Source of the DNA: an uncultured Eubacterium sp.
GTDB lineage: Bacteria > Bacillota > Clostridia > Lachnospirales > Lachnospiraceae
Assembly: GCA_947089855.1 (NCBI GenBank)
Contig: CAMUML010000039.1
Span: 1 to 40,623 of the forward strand
Direction of reading: 5' to 3'
Length of the DNA stretch: 40,623 nt
The position numbers were made by a program, and so were the translations under genes. This document shows positions 7,858 through 15,544 of this stretch, one piece after another. Below the pieces are notes generated by a model, which saw only the letters and a program-made list of their open reading frames with translations, was not told the DNA's origin and ran no database searches. Numbering within the stretch: position 1 is the first letter of the stretch; every line of letters starts with the position of its first letter.

Positions 7858-9053
7858 AAAAGAGAATTTGATTCTATATGCTGCAAAAGAAAATAGGCAC
7901 TAAAAAACAAAAGAAAACGGCCAAATATAACAAAAGAAACAGATACGGGGACATTAAGGCTAAGGTTATGCCCACGTTATGTTAAAATTACGTTTAGATT
8001 AATGGAAGTTACCTTCAAGATAAAAGATACCATAAAGTACAAAAGATATTACAAAAGAAGATATATGGAAAAGTACAGCAGATAGCGAACGAAAGATAAT
8101 AAAAAGACCGCAGAATTCAAAAGAGAAGTTATTTTAAAAGGAATGTGTACGAAGCAGCATCTCAAAAGATAAAGTTAAAAAATTTGCAGAAGAGAAGGGC
8201 AAAAAGCAGTATTTATAGCTGAAATCCAATATGTTCCATATAGCACGGAAGATAAAACCGATAGATAAGGATAGATAAGTTTTGTTCATAAATTCTATTG
8301 CAGAAGATAAGCATTTTGAGGTACAAAAGAGGCGTTGTTTACACACCGTATTCGGTAACAATACTATACAAAAGAAATATTTTTACAAATAGGGCAAAAG
8401 AGGCATTGCAGTATGGTTACAATAAAACCTACAGTGAAGTTATCGTAATGAGGTTACCGTAAGATTTACGATAAAGTTAATGTAACGGAATTATAGGATG
8501 GTTATAGAATGGACTTGCCATAAAATTATCCTGATAAGTTTTAAGGGAAAATTTACCGTAAGGTTATGGTAGAAGAAGTTGGCCTGAAATTAATGTAATT
8601 AGGTTACAGTGGACGAGTTCGAGTTGTAAGGATATTGTATCTTAAGCTACCGTAGATATTTTATAAGATAATGTAGGATGATTCTTGCAATTAAACTATA
8701 ATTAAAGATATGGTAGTAAGAATATTGCAAAAAATACAAAAGAAATATCAGAAATATCAGTTTTGTTTAGATTTAGGCTAGGGTAGTTGAAGTAGCTAGA
8801 AATCTAGTTTAGGCGAACATGTAGTTTAAGATAAATTTGCGAAAGGGTACAAAAGAAAAGGATAAATAAGGCTACACCAGATAAGTATATGTTTTATCAT
8901 TCAGTGCACAAAAGAATAAACAGCAAATAAAAGCAACAGAAAGATAAGGAAGAAATATAAATCACACCTGATAAATTGAGCTTATATACGAAAAAGTTTA
9001 TAACACAAATCGCAGAATACAATACAAGATTTAATAAAATACAACCCGATAAG
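7856..9053 (+). other. Long strand-biased non-coding tract with CAAAAGA heptamer repeats (possible long ncRNA)
   Basis: About 1.2 kb immediately after the 6S RNA with no ORF of coding character: stops are frequent in all plus frames and only one short spurious minus-strand ORF occurs. The plus strand is A- and G-rich and poor in C. The heptamer CAAAAGA occurs exactly 14 times, starting at 7857, 7884, 7908, 7931, 8040, 8052, 8118, 8163, 8324, 8369, 8395, 8737, 8850 and 8909, usually preceded by A or T and followed by A or G. Short GATAAG/GATAAA words also recur. A different repeat zone (8413-8660) interrupts the series. The tract ends at a strong terminator, so it is probably transcribed from the 6S promoter. 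No matching known RNA family is recognised. Confidence 0.6.
8413..8660 (+). repeat. Degenerate repeats of GTTAYNGTAA type
   Basis: Within the non-coding tract, about ten diverged copies of a 10-13 base word follow each other: GTTATCGTAATG (8439), GTTACCGTAAG (8453), ATTTACGATAA (8464), GTTAATGTAAC (8476), TTTACCGTAAG (8552), GGTTATGGTAG (8562), ATTAATGTAATTA (8589), GGTTACAGTGG (8602) and GCTACCGTAG (8646). CAAAAGA is absent from this zone, so the two motif families occupy separate segments. The word is close to self-complementary (TTAC-GTAA), so local hairpins are possible. Confidence 0.55.
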
Positions 9054-9090
9054 AAAAGAAGCTGCTTTATTTAGCAGCTTCTTTTGCTAT
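9054..9090 (+). terminator. Strong intrinsic terminator ending the 6S-downstream tract
   Basis: 13-bp perfect stem AAAAGAAGCTGCT (9054-9066) / AGCAGCTTCTTTT (9073-9085), loop TTATTT. The T-rich tail includes TTCTTTTG (9079-9086), the exact complement of the CAAAAGAA form of the upstream repeat. Confidence 0.85.
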
Positions 9091-9180
9091 TAACGTAAAG
9101 CAAAACCAGGCAGCTACCTACCATCCTACTGCTTTGCCACAGTGTATATGGGAAACCATACTAAAGCCAGTGGGAACCAG

Positions 9181-9417
9181 CCGGAGGGCGGAGCGGTGGG
9201 CTGGCTTCCAGCGACGTTGGAAGAATATTTAGAAGCACTTAGTATTCTGCAAGGAAAACAGGCGGCGAAGCCGAAGCGACGCCTGTAGCTGCTGACGTAA
9301 GCCAGGGCGGACAAGGCGCCGCGCCCGTCCGGTACCACTACGTAAATGCAGAATGCTTAGGGCTTCTTAATATTCTGGAGTAGGAGCAGGAAGCCAGCCC
9401 ACCGCTCCGCCCTCCGG
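9181..9417. repeat. 237-bp imperfect palindrome with perfect 29-bp ends
   Basis: The 29 bases at 9181-9209 (CCGGAGGGCGGAGCGG...) are the exact reverse complement of 9389-9417. Inside, 9219-9252 pairs well with 9345-9377 (AGAATATT...TATTCTGCA against TGCAGAATGCTTAGG...), and smaller hairpins (AGGCG/CGCCT near 9270, GGGCGGAC/GTCCG near 9310) occupy the middle. The GC content is far higher than the AT-rich tract before it. No flanking duplication or coding gene was seen. Likely a mobile or hairpin-type intergenic element. Confidence 0.75.
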
Positions 9418-9575
9418 CGTCCTAGCAGCCACGAAAAGCACTACCCAAATTTCTTCTATTCCCGCCCACAGCGCCTAGCCAACCCCTCCCCTTTGTGAAA
9501 AATTTACCCAACTCCTTTTCCAAATTTAGTCATAAACGCACGCCATACCCGCATACATATATTGGAGAGGCCCTA
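9418..9575. other. Gene-free spacer
   Basis: C-rich, G-poor plus strand with no ORF, promoter or convincing hairpin. Nothing else is seen between the two inverted-repeat elements. Confidence 0.5.
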
Positions 9576-9709
9576 AGGAACTGTAAATAAATAACTTTTA
9601 ATACTGCTTGTCTTTTTCTCCGAGAGCACCGCTATGCGCCTGATTTTTGAGCAGTGCTCTCAAAGAAAAATCCTGCGCATTATTTAAAAGTTATTTATTT
9701 ACAGTTCCT
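9576..9709. repeat. Inverted-repeat element with nested hairpin (family also at 28336-28430)
   Basis: A 26-bp perfect inverted repeat, AGGAACTGTAAATA... at 9576-9601 and its complement at 9684-9709, encloses a core at 9607-9677. The core (CTTGTCTTTTTCT ... GCTATGCGCCTGATTTTT ... GAAAAATCCTGCG) recurs at 28336-28430, where it carries a longer left arm, and it is itself a hairpin (GAGAGCAC/GTGCTCTC). TAA flanks both ends, which may or may not be a duplication. It lies about 55 bases upstream of the SpoIID-like gene. Confidence 0.75.
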
Positions 9710-9764
9710 AACGTAATCGGCAACCCGTAGGAATAAAATTTCTCATCAGGCAAGGAAGAAAAGT

Positions 9765-11888
9765 ATGGACAGAGCAGCCAAAGTAAAAAAATACAGGAAA
9801 GAATTGCATGGAAAACAAAATGTGGGCGGCCAGGCCGCATTTGGCCGGACTGGCGCCGGTTTGCCTCCAGGCGGCATATTGGCGGCCTGCCTGGCGTCAG
9901 CCGCCCTTTTGGCCGCCCTGCTTTTTTTGCTGTATAAAAAAAACGACGCGTCGGCCCTTGCCTATGTACCCCAAGAAGAATTCATATCCCTTTTATCGTT
10001 TTTAGCCGAAGATGCCCTTCCTGTGGAATGGGGAAATGACCTACAGGATGCAGTAACGAAAGGGCAGCTGAAAGAAGCGGTGCAGGCTGTTGGCCTGTCC
10101 GGGGCCATCCCTGTAGAAGGCGGAAATAGCAAAGCCAAGCGTGAAGACCTTATGGCATGTTATGAACAGATCCTGGATTACCTAGACCTCGAAGGGGCGG
10201 TAACAAAAAAGACAGTCTTGGTGCTTTGGCAAGGTTCTGGCGCCTGCCGCACACAAGATGGCGAATTGAAATTAAATGTGGATTCTTTAAAGTTGGAAGC
10301 ATTGCATACATATGAGGCATATCTAATGGGGAAAACTTTGATCGGCGTCCGGGGAGAGTCCAATAAAACAATTGCATTAAGGGATGCAACGGTGGATTCC
10401 GCAGCAGACGGCAGGGTTGATTTTACCTATCAAAAACAGGAATACAAAGCCGATTATCCGGATACGGGCAGCCTTAAGGAGCAGGCAGCGTATACATTAT
10501 GTATAAAAGGTGGTAAAATCACTAAAATAAAAGGCAAGGATGGAGCGTCCGGCAGCACAGGCAGCGGGCAACAGGAAAAAAAAGCAGTGCAAAAGCTTCC
10601 AGATACGGTAAAGGTTTTGCTGTTAAATAAAGGGGCAGTCCATTACAGCGAGGTGTACCTGTCTTGTGATAGCCAATTTAAAGTGGAGTTTGGTAAAAAA
10701 ACATCTAATTATAAAAGTTCTGAAATCGTTGATGTAAAGAAGCTGAAGTTAAAGCAGGGCGGCTGTGCCCAGGTGGCACCGTTAAAAAGCAGCGCAAAAC
10801 TGTTCCTGGCTGATAAAAAAGGCAGTCCGGTTTCCAATGGGTATTTTGGCAGTTTTTTTGTATATAAGGATGCACAGGGATATTATATCGTAAATAAAGT
10901 AAGTATAGAAAAATACCTGTATTCTGTAGTAGCAAGTGAGATGCCTGCTTCGTTTGGAAAAGAGGCGTTAAAGGCGCAGGCGGTCTGTGCAAGGAGCTAT
11001 GTTTACCGGCAGATAGCAGCTGGGGATTATGGCGGGTACCATGCACAGATTGACGACAGTACCAATTACCAGGTCTATAATAAATCACAGATTAGCGATA
11101 TTGATGTGGAAGCGGTAGAAGAAACTGCGGGCCAGGTCATGTATGCACAGGATGAAATTGTCAATGCATACTACTATTCGGCTTCCTGCGGCTATGGGTC
11201 GGGAATGGAGATTTGGAACCAAACGGAGGATACCTGCCCTTACTTAAAAGCAAAAACGTTAGACCCCTCAAAAAAATCCAATGCTAAATTTGACATGTCA
11301 GACGAAAAAACGTTCCGGGCGTTTATTACTTCGAAGAAGGAAAAATCCTATGACAGCAACAGCCGGTATTTCCGTTGGCAAGCCAAAGTGGAGCTGGGTT
11401 CGCACACAGGCCAGCTAAAAGAGGCCATCGAAAAGCGCACGCAAATCAGCCCACAGAACTTTACTTTTTATTCCACGAAAGCCAAAAAGCCGAAAAAAGT
11501 GGCTTCTATGAAAGGGTTTGGGGGCGCGAACAAAATGTATTGTTCCAAACGGAGCAAAAGCGGGGCTATTTTAACCTTGACCATTGCGTTTGATTTTGGT
11601 AAGGTGGAAATTAGGTCGGAGTATAACATCCGGGCAATCGTAGGATGCGCGCTTGAACAAGTGGCGTATGCAGACAACAGTACCGATACAGCCTCCCGGT
11701 TTTTGCCAAGTGCATATTTTTCCATATCCTATGATAAAAAGGGCAAGCGGTTTTTGCTGGCAGGCGGCGGCAACGGGCACGGCATCGGCATGAGCCAGTA
11801 CGGTGCAGACAGCATGGCACAGGCAGGATGGGATTATAAAAAGATACTAAATTATTATTACGATGGGATTACGGTTAGGAAGTTTTAA
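9765..11888 (+). CDS. SpoIID/LytB-domain peptidoglycan lytic transglycosylase-like protein
   Basis: 707 residues, ATG after AAGGAAG. A single membrane anchor lies at about 38-57, with a positively charged N-terminus inside. Residues ~70-370 are an extracytoplasmic region without a recognised domain. The C-terminal ~340 residues are a SpoIID/LytB domain: KVSIEKYLYSVVASEMP with the catalytic-type Glu at 392, ALKAQAVCARSYV, and the ending GNGHGIGMSQYGADSMA. SpoIID cleaves glycan strands during engulfment in sporulation; this protein is about twice the size of Bacillus SpoIID, so it may be a vegetative or modified relative. No spoIIQ-like gene is adjacent. The following membrane protein gene starts 48 bases downstream and may be co-transcribed. 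Confidence 0.8.
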   Translation: MDRAAKVKKYRKELHGKQNVGGQAAFGRTGAGLPPGGILAACLASAALLAALLFLLYKKNDASALAYVPQEEFISLLSFLAEDALPVEWGNDLQDAVTKGQLKEAVQAVGLSGAIPVEGGNSKAKREDLMACYEQILDYLDLEGAVTKKTVLVLWQGSGACRTQDGELKLNVDSLKLEALHTYEAYLMGKTLIGVRGESNKTIALRDATVDSAADGRVDFTYQKQEYKADYPDTGSLKEQAAYTLCIKGGKITKIKGKDGASGSTGSGQQEKKAVQKLPDTVKVLLLNKGAVHYSEVYLSCDSQFKVEFGKKTSNYKSSEIVDVKKLKLKQGGCAQVAPLKSSAKLFLADKKGSPVSNGYFGSFFVYKDAQGYYIVNKVSIEKYLYSVVASEMPASFGKEALKAQAVCARSYVYRQIAAGDYGGYHAQIDDSTNYQVYNKSQISDIDVEAVEETAGQVMYAQDEIVNAYYYSASCGYGSGMEIWNQTEDTCPYLKAKTLDPSKKSNAKFDMSDEKTFRAFITSKKEKSYDSNSRYFRWQAKVELGSHTGQLKEAIEKRTQISPQNFTFYSTKAKKPKKVASMKGFGGANKMYCSKRSKSGAILTLTIAFDFGKVEIRSEYNIRAIVGCALEQVAYADNSTDTASRFLPSAYFSISYDKKGKRFLLAGGGNGHGIGMSQYGADSMAQAGWDYKKILNYYYDGITVRKF

Positions 11889-11936
11889 GCCAAAAACAGC
11901 AAGTATACAGGACAGAAAAGAGGGGTATAAAAATAT

Positions 11937-12797
11937 ATGAGACGTATGGTTTTGAACGGTCTGCGTTTAATGGATAAATGTAAAAAAGATAATATCGGCG
12001 CATATGCGGCGCAGACCGCATTTTTTATCATGATGTCCCTTGTGCCGTTAATGATGTTTTTTATTACGCTCGTCCAGTATACGCCAATTTCGGAAGCAAT
12101 GCTGCTGCAATGGGTGCATCAGTATCTGCCCAATTATATAGAGCCATTTATTATAACCGTTTTGGATGAAGTATTTTCAGAGTCTGTTGGGATCCTTTCC
12201 ACGACTGCAGTCGTTGCTATCTGGTCTGCTTCCAAAGGCCTGCATTACCTGTCCAATGGGCTTGATGAAGTCAATGAAATACAGGAAAAACGCAATTGGT
12301 TTGTATTACGTATCAAAGCGGTTTTTTATACGTTTATTTTCCTGGTTTCCATTGTTATCTTCTTAGTGCTGATTATCTTTGGACGCTCCCTGGAAGATGT
12401 GCTGATACAATATTTTCCAGTTATCGGAAAAGTAGTGTCCCGCATTTTGGATTTCCGTATCCTGATCATTACTCCGATCATGATCATTACGGTTATGATG
12501 GCATTCCATTCCCTGCCTGACCGCAAGGCATTGGTAAACCATAAGATAAATTTCCATAACCAGCTCCCTGGGGCAGTGCTTTGTACCGTTGTTTGGTATT
12601 TGTTTTCTATTGGGGTATCGATATATGTAGGATATTTTAATGGGTTTTCCATGTATGGGTCTTTGGCCACGATTGTATTGACTATGTTCTGGATTTATTT
12701 TTGTATGTATATCCTGCTGCTGTGTGCCGAAATCAATGAGTTTTATTACCAGGATATTGAATTTTATTGGGCAAAGCTGCATAAAAAAAGGAAATAA
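11937..12797 (+). CDS. YihY/BrkB family inner membrane protein
   Basis: 286 residues, ATG with GAGGGG about 11 bases upstream. The pattern of the YihY/UPF0761 family is clear: an N-terminal amphipathic part with DNIGAYAAQTAFFIMMSLVPL, then about six membrane spans (around 30-48, 88-105, 125-150, 177-196, 208-230, 240-262). The family was once misnamed RNase BN; its molecular role is unsettled. The C-terminus is short and basic (KLHKKRK). It follows the SpoIID-like gene closely, suggesting an envelope-related operon. Confidence 0.85.
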   Translation: MRRMVLNGLRLMDKCKKDNIGAYAAQTAFFIMMSLVPLMMFFITLVQYTPISEAMLLQWVHQYLPNYIEPFIITVLDEVFSESVGILSTTAVVAIWSASKGLHYLSNGLDEVNEIQEKRNWFVLRIKAVFYTFIFLVSIVIFLVLIIFGRSLEDVLIQYFPVIGKVVSRILDFRILIITPIMIITVMMAFHSLPDRKALVNHKINFHNQLPGAVLCTVVWYLFSIGVSIYVGYFNGFSMYGSLATIVLTMFWIYFCMYILLLCAEINEFYYQDIEFYWAKLHKKRK

Positions 12798-12825
12798 TAC
12801 AATTGAAAAAAATGTAAAAAAATAC

Positions 12826-12854
12826 TTGCATTCCTGAAAATCCTATGCTATTAT
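12826..12854 (+). promoter_or_regulatory. Promoter of tRNA-Glu
   Basis: TTGCAT (12826-12831) and TATTAT (12849-12854) with a 17-bp spacer; an overlapping TATACT at 12852-12857 would leave a 20-bp spacer. Start expected near 12861, 30 bases before the tRNA. Confidence 0.55.
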
Positions 12855-12890
12855 ACTAGTGTTCTGCTGATGCAGCAACATTTGGAGCAA

Positions 12891-12962
12891 GGTCCGTTGG
12901 TCAAGCGGTCAAGACGCCGCCCTCTCACGGCGGAAACACGGGTTCGATTCCCGTACGGACTG
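12891..12962 (+). tRNA. tRNA-Glu (CTC)
   Basis: 72-nt cloverleaf: acceptor GGTCCGT/ACGGACT (with a G-U first pair), anticodon stem CCGCC/GGCGG around loop CTCTCAC with anticodon CTC at 12924-12926, and T arm CGGGTTCGATTCCCG. It reads GAG codons. The 3' CCA is not encoded. Single tRNA between the YihY-family gene and the rimP operon. Confidence 0.95.
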
Positions 12963-12991
12963 CTGGTAGGGAAAGCAACCGGTTAAAAAGC

Positions 12992-13020
12992 TTGCATTTT
13001 CCGTAAAAAAGTGCTATGCT
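12992..13020 (+). promoter_or_regulatory. Promoter of the rimP-nusA-infB operon
   Basis: TTGCAT (12992-12997), 17-bp spacer, TATGCT (13015-13020). It would start near 13027 and give a leader of about 120 bases that contains the hairpin at 13046-13075. Confidence 0.65.
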
Positions 13021-13045
13021 AAGAGCAAGAATATGGTAACTATTC

Positions 13046-13075
13046 ATTGAGAGTGGATTTCGGTCCACTCTCAAT
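13046..13075 (+). promoter_or_regulatory. Perfect hairpin in the rimP leader
   Basis: 12-bp perfect stem ATTGAGAGTGGA (13046-13057) / TCCACTCTCAAT (13064-13075) with a six-base TTTCGG loop. It starts about 20 bases after the predicted transcription start. No T tract follows, so it is not a simple terminator; a role in RNA stability or protein binding is possible. Confidence 0.6.
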
Positions 13076-13148
13076 TCGCGTTGTAAAGCAGTGATAGTAT
13101 AGAAAGCAGAATGCTGTACTTGGCCGGGGTATATGAGGAGGTGTTGAA

Positions 13149-13616
13149 ATGTCAAGAAGAGAAGATTATGAGTTAAAAACCGAAAGGCTGCTCCAGCCAA
13201 TTTTGGAAAAACGGAATTTTGACCTTATCGATGTGGAATATGTAAAGGAAGGGAACACCTGGTACCTGCGTGCCTTTATTGATAAGGAAGGCGGGATCAC
13301 CATTAACGATTGCGAAGCGGTAGCCAGGGAAATGAACCCGGTTTTGGATGAGCTGGATTATATTGACGGCCCTTACACCTTTGAAGTCAGTTCACCGGGG
13401 CTTGGCAGGCCATTAAAAAAAGAAAAAGACTATATTAGAAATATGGGGAAAGAAATAGAGGTTCGAACCTATCGTCCGATTCAGCATGAAAAGGAATTTC
13501 ACGGCAGGCTGGCAGCATATGACGGCAAAACGGTAACCATTGTTACACAAGAAGATGTGGAGCTGGCATTTAATAAAAGTGATATTGCCTTGATACGTGA
13601 GGCACTTGATTTTTAA
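13149..13616 (+). CDS. rimP: Ribosome maturation factor RimP
   Basis: Assists late 30S subunit assembly. 155 residues, ATG with GAGGAGGT 8 bases upstream. N-terminal alpha/beta domain (1-85, with DLIDVEYVKEGNTWYLRAFID and SSPGLGRPLKKEKDY) followed by the C-terminal SH3-like barrel (90-155). It is the first gene of the classical rimP-nusA-infB operon. A terminator-like hairpin separates it from nusA. Confidence 0.93.
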   Translation: MSRREDYELKTERLLQPILEKRNFDLIDVEYVKEGNTWYLRAFIDKEGGITINDCEAVAREMNPVLDELDYIDGPYTFEVSSPGLGRPLKKEKDYIRNMGKEIEVRTYRPIQHEKEFHGRLAAYDGKTVTIVTQEDVELAFNKSDIALIREALDF

Positions 13617-13678
13617 AGTTATGCCCCCTGGCCTTTGTGCCCTGTGGGGCAGCCTTTTGCTGCGCGGCATAACTTTTT
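13615..13678 (+). terminator. Terminator-like attenuator between rimP and nusA
   Basis: The outer stem AAAGTTATGCC (13615-13625) pairs perfectly with GGCATAACTTT (13666-13676), followed by two more T, with a small inner hairpin GCCC-TGTG-GGGC (13639-13650). It sits directly behind the rimP stop and 38 bases before the nusA start. Since the downstream genes are essential, partial read-through is likely; control by NusA itself is a reasonable guess only. Confidence 0.55.
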
Positions 13679-13715
13679 ACGTGTTGAAGTACACAAAGAT
13701 TAGGAGGATCGGAAA

Positions 13716-15503
13716 ATGAACAATGAGTTGTTAGAAGCATTGAATATATTGGAAAAAGAAAAAAATATCAGCAAGGATACGATGCTGGAAGCGATTGAGA
13801 CTTCGTTGATTACCGCATGTAAAAACCATTTCGGCAAATCAGATAATGTAAGGGTAGATATGAACCCGCAGACATGCGAATACCATGTATTTCAGGCAAA
13901 GACGGTTGTTGAATCAGTCGAAGACCCGGTTATGGAGATCAGCCTTGCCAACGCAAAGATGATCCATAGCCATTATGAAATTGGCGATATCGTAAATATC
14001 GAGGTCAAGTCCAAAGAATTCGGACGTATCGCAACCCAGAATGCAAAAAATGTAATCCTGCAAAAAATCCGTGAAGAAGAGCGTAAGATCCTTTGCGATG
14101 AATATTACAGCAAGGAAAAGGATATTGTAACGGGGATTGTACAGCGCTACTTGGGCAGGAACGTCAGCATTAACTTGGGCAAAGTAGATGCTGTCCTGAC
14201 TGAAAATGAGCAGGTCAGGGGGGAAGTGTTCCAGCCGACAGAACGTATTAAGCTGTATATCCTGGAAGTGAAATCAACCTCGAAGGGGCCAAAGATCTTG
14301 GTTTCCAGAACACATCCGGAATTGGTAAAACGCCTGTTTGAATCAGAAGTAACCGAGGTAAAAAGCGGTATTGTAGAGATTAAAAGCATTGCAAGGGAGG
14401 CTGGAAGCAGGACTAAAATCGCCGTATATTCCAATGACCCGGACGTAGACGCTGTCGGTGCCTGTGTAGGTATGAACGGGGCCAGGGTAAATGCGATTGT
14501 CAATGAGCTGCGCGGGGAAAAGATCGATATTATTACATGGAATGATAATCCAGCTATGCTGATTGAAAATGCCTTAAGCCCAGCAAAAGTAATTTCCGTA
14601 ATTGCGGATGCAGAAGAAAAGAGCGCAAAAGTGGTAGTACCAGACTACCAGCTCTCGCTTGCGATCGGGAAAGAGGGCCAGAATGCCCGCCTCGCTGCCC
14701 GGCTGACGGGGTTTAAGATCGATATTAAGAGCGAAACGCAGGCAAGGGAAGCCGGAGACTTTTTGGATTATGAGAATGATTACGAAGATGCAGACGAATA
14801 TGATACTTATGCAGAAGATGATTCCACGGAAGCATACGGTGAAGAGGAAGCCTATACGCAGGACCCTTATGCAGAAGGCGGGCCTTATAGCGGCAGCCCA
14901 TATGCAAATGGGGAAGCCTATGCAGACGGCTTTGGAGCAGATGGGGAAAGCTATGCACAAGAACCGTATCCAGACGGGGAAAGCTATGCACAAGAACCAT
15001 ATCCAGACGGGGGAAGCTATGCACAAGGCCCATACGAAGACGGCACGTATCCAGACGGGGAAGCTTATGCAGAGGGGGAAGGTACGGATAGCCCTTATGC
15101 GGATGGGGAGACTTATGAAGAAGAGGGGATTTATGCAGATGGCCCTTATCCAGACAGCCCGGATGACGGCGGGGAGTTTTATGCTGACGGCCCTTATGCT
15201 GGACAGGAAGCCTATCCAGACGGGGAAGCCTATATGGATGGCCCGGATGGGGAACCTTATAGCGGCGGCCTTGATGTAGGCGGGGAGCCTTATGCAGAAA
15301 GCCTTTACACCGGACAGGAGGCCTATCCAGACGGGGAACCTTACACAGATAGCCCGGATGCATATCAAAAACATCCTTATGCCAATGACGGAAGCTACAC
15401 ACAGGATCCATACGGAGGCAGCGGAGTTTATGCGCAGGAACCGTTCGAAGGAGGGGATGATACACAAAAAGCTGCTACGGATACAGGGGAGCTATACGGA
15501 TAG
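13716..15503 (+). CDS. nusA: Transcription factor NusA with a long repetitive C-terminal tail
   Basis: Binds RNA polymerase and RNA to control pausing, termination and antitermination. ATG after AGGAGG. Residues 1-347 are a complete NusA core: N-terminal polymerase-binding domain (1-~125), S1 domain (~130-200, DIVTGIVQRYLGRNVSINLG) and two KH domains (~205-345, SNDPDVDAVGACVGMNGARV and LAIGKEGQNARLAARLTGFKI). A typical Firmicute NusA ends near here. Residues 348-595 are instead an acidic, low-complexity tail built from PY-x-DGE-x-Y type units, including three nearly identical 11-residue units DGESYAQEPYP at 409-441 (bases 14940-15038). It has no Lys-rich or hydrophobic stretches and is surely disordered. 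The tail is in frame with an intact stop and followed normally by ylxR. Confidence 0.95.
   Translation: MNNELLEALNILEKEKNISKDTMLEAIETSLITACKNHFGKSDNVRVDMNPQTCEYHVFQAKTVVESVEDPVMEISLANAKMIHSHYEIGDIVNIEVKSKEFGRIATQNAKNVILQKIREEERKILCDEYYSKEKDIVTGIVQRYLGRNVSINLGKVDAVLTENEQVRGEVFQPTERIKLYILEVKSTSKGPKILVSRTHPELVKRLFESEVTEVKSGIVEIKSIAREAGSRTKIAVYSNDPDVDAVGACVGMNGARVNAIVNELRGEKIDIITWNDNPAMLIENALSPAKVISVIADAEEKSAKVVVPDYQLSLAIGKEGQNARLAARLTGFKIDIKSETQAREAGDFLDYENDYEDADEYDTYAEDDSTEAYGEEEAYTQDPYAEGGPYSGSPYANGEAYADGFGADGESYAQEPYPDGESYAQEPYPDGGSYAQGPYEDGTYPDGEAYAEGEGTDSPYADGETYEEEGIYADGPYPDSPDDGGEFYADGPYAGQEAYPDGEAYMDGPDGEPYSGGLDVGGEPYAESLYTGQEAYPDGEPYTDSPDAYQKHPYANDGSYTQDPYGGSGVYAQEPFEGGDDTQKAATDTGELYG
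14860..15420 (+). repeat. In-frame tandem repeats in nusA
   Basis: Coding minisatellite for the NusA tail. The cleanest part is three consecutive 33-bp units from 14940 to 15038; a second duplicated block GGACAGGA(A/G)GCCTATCCAGA occurs at 15201 and 15313. All unit lengths are multiples of three, so unit number can vary without frameshift. Confidence 0.85.
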
Positions 15504-15544
15504 GATGGCGTATGAAATATGGATGGTAAGAAGGTGCAAAAAAA

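Noticed and set aside
8134-8361. 75-codon reverse-strand open frame in the non-coding tract
   Set aside because: No RBS, low-complexity translation, and the opposite strand is the one with promoter and terminator.
9126-9338. 70-codon reverse-strand open frame over the palindrome
   Set aside because: It is formed by the GC-rich inverted repeat and has no start signal or family match.
9181-9417. 8-bp target duplication around the 237-bp palindrome
   Set aside because: The flanks GGAACCAG and CGTCCTAG do not match, so insertion by transposition cannot be shown.
14940-15038. Possible CRISPR-like array (33-bp repeats)
   Set aside because: Units are contiguous without spacers, in frame within nusA, and no cas genes are present.
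14574-15467. Long reverse-strand open frames (297 and 246 codons) and a plus-strand +1 frame across the nusA tail
   Set aside because: They arise because the in-frame repeats lack stops in several frames; there is no RBS or family match and the products are artefact-like repeats.
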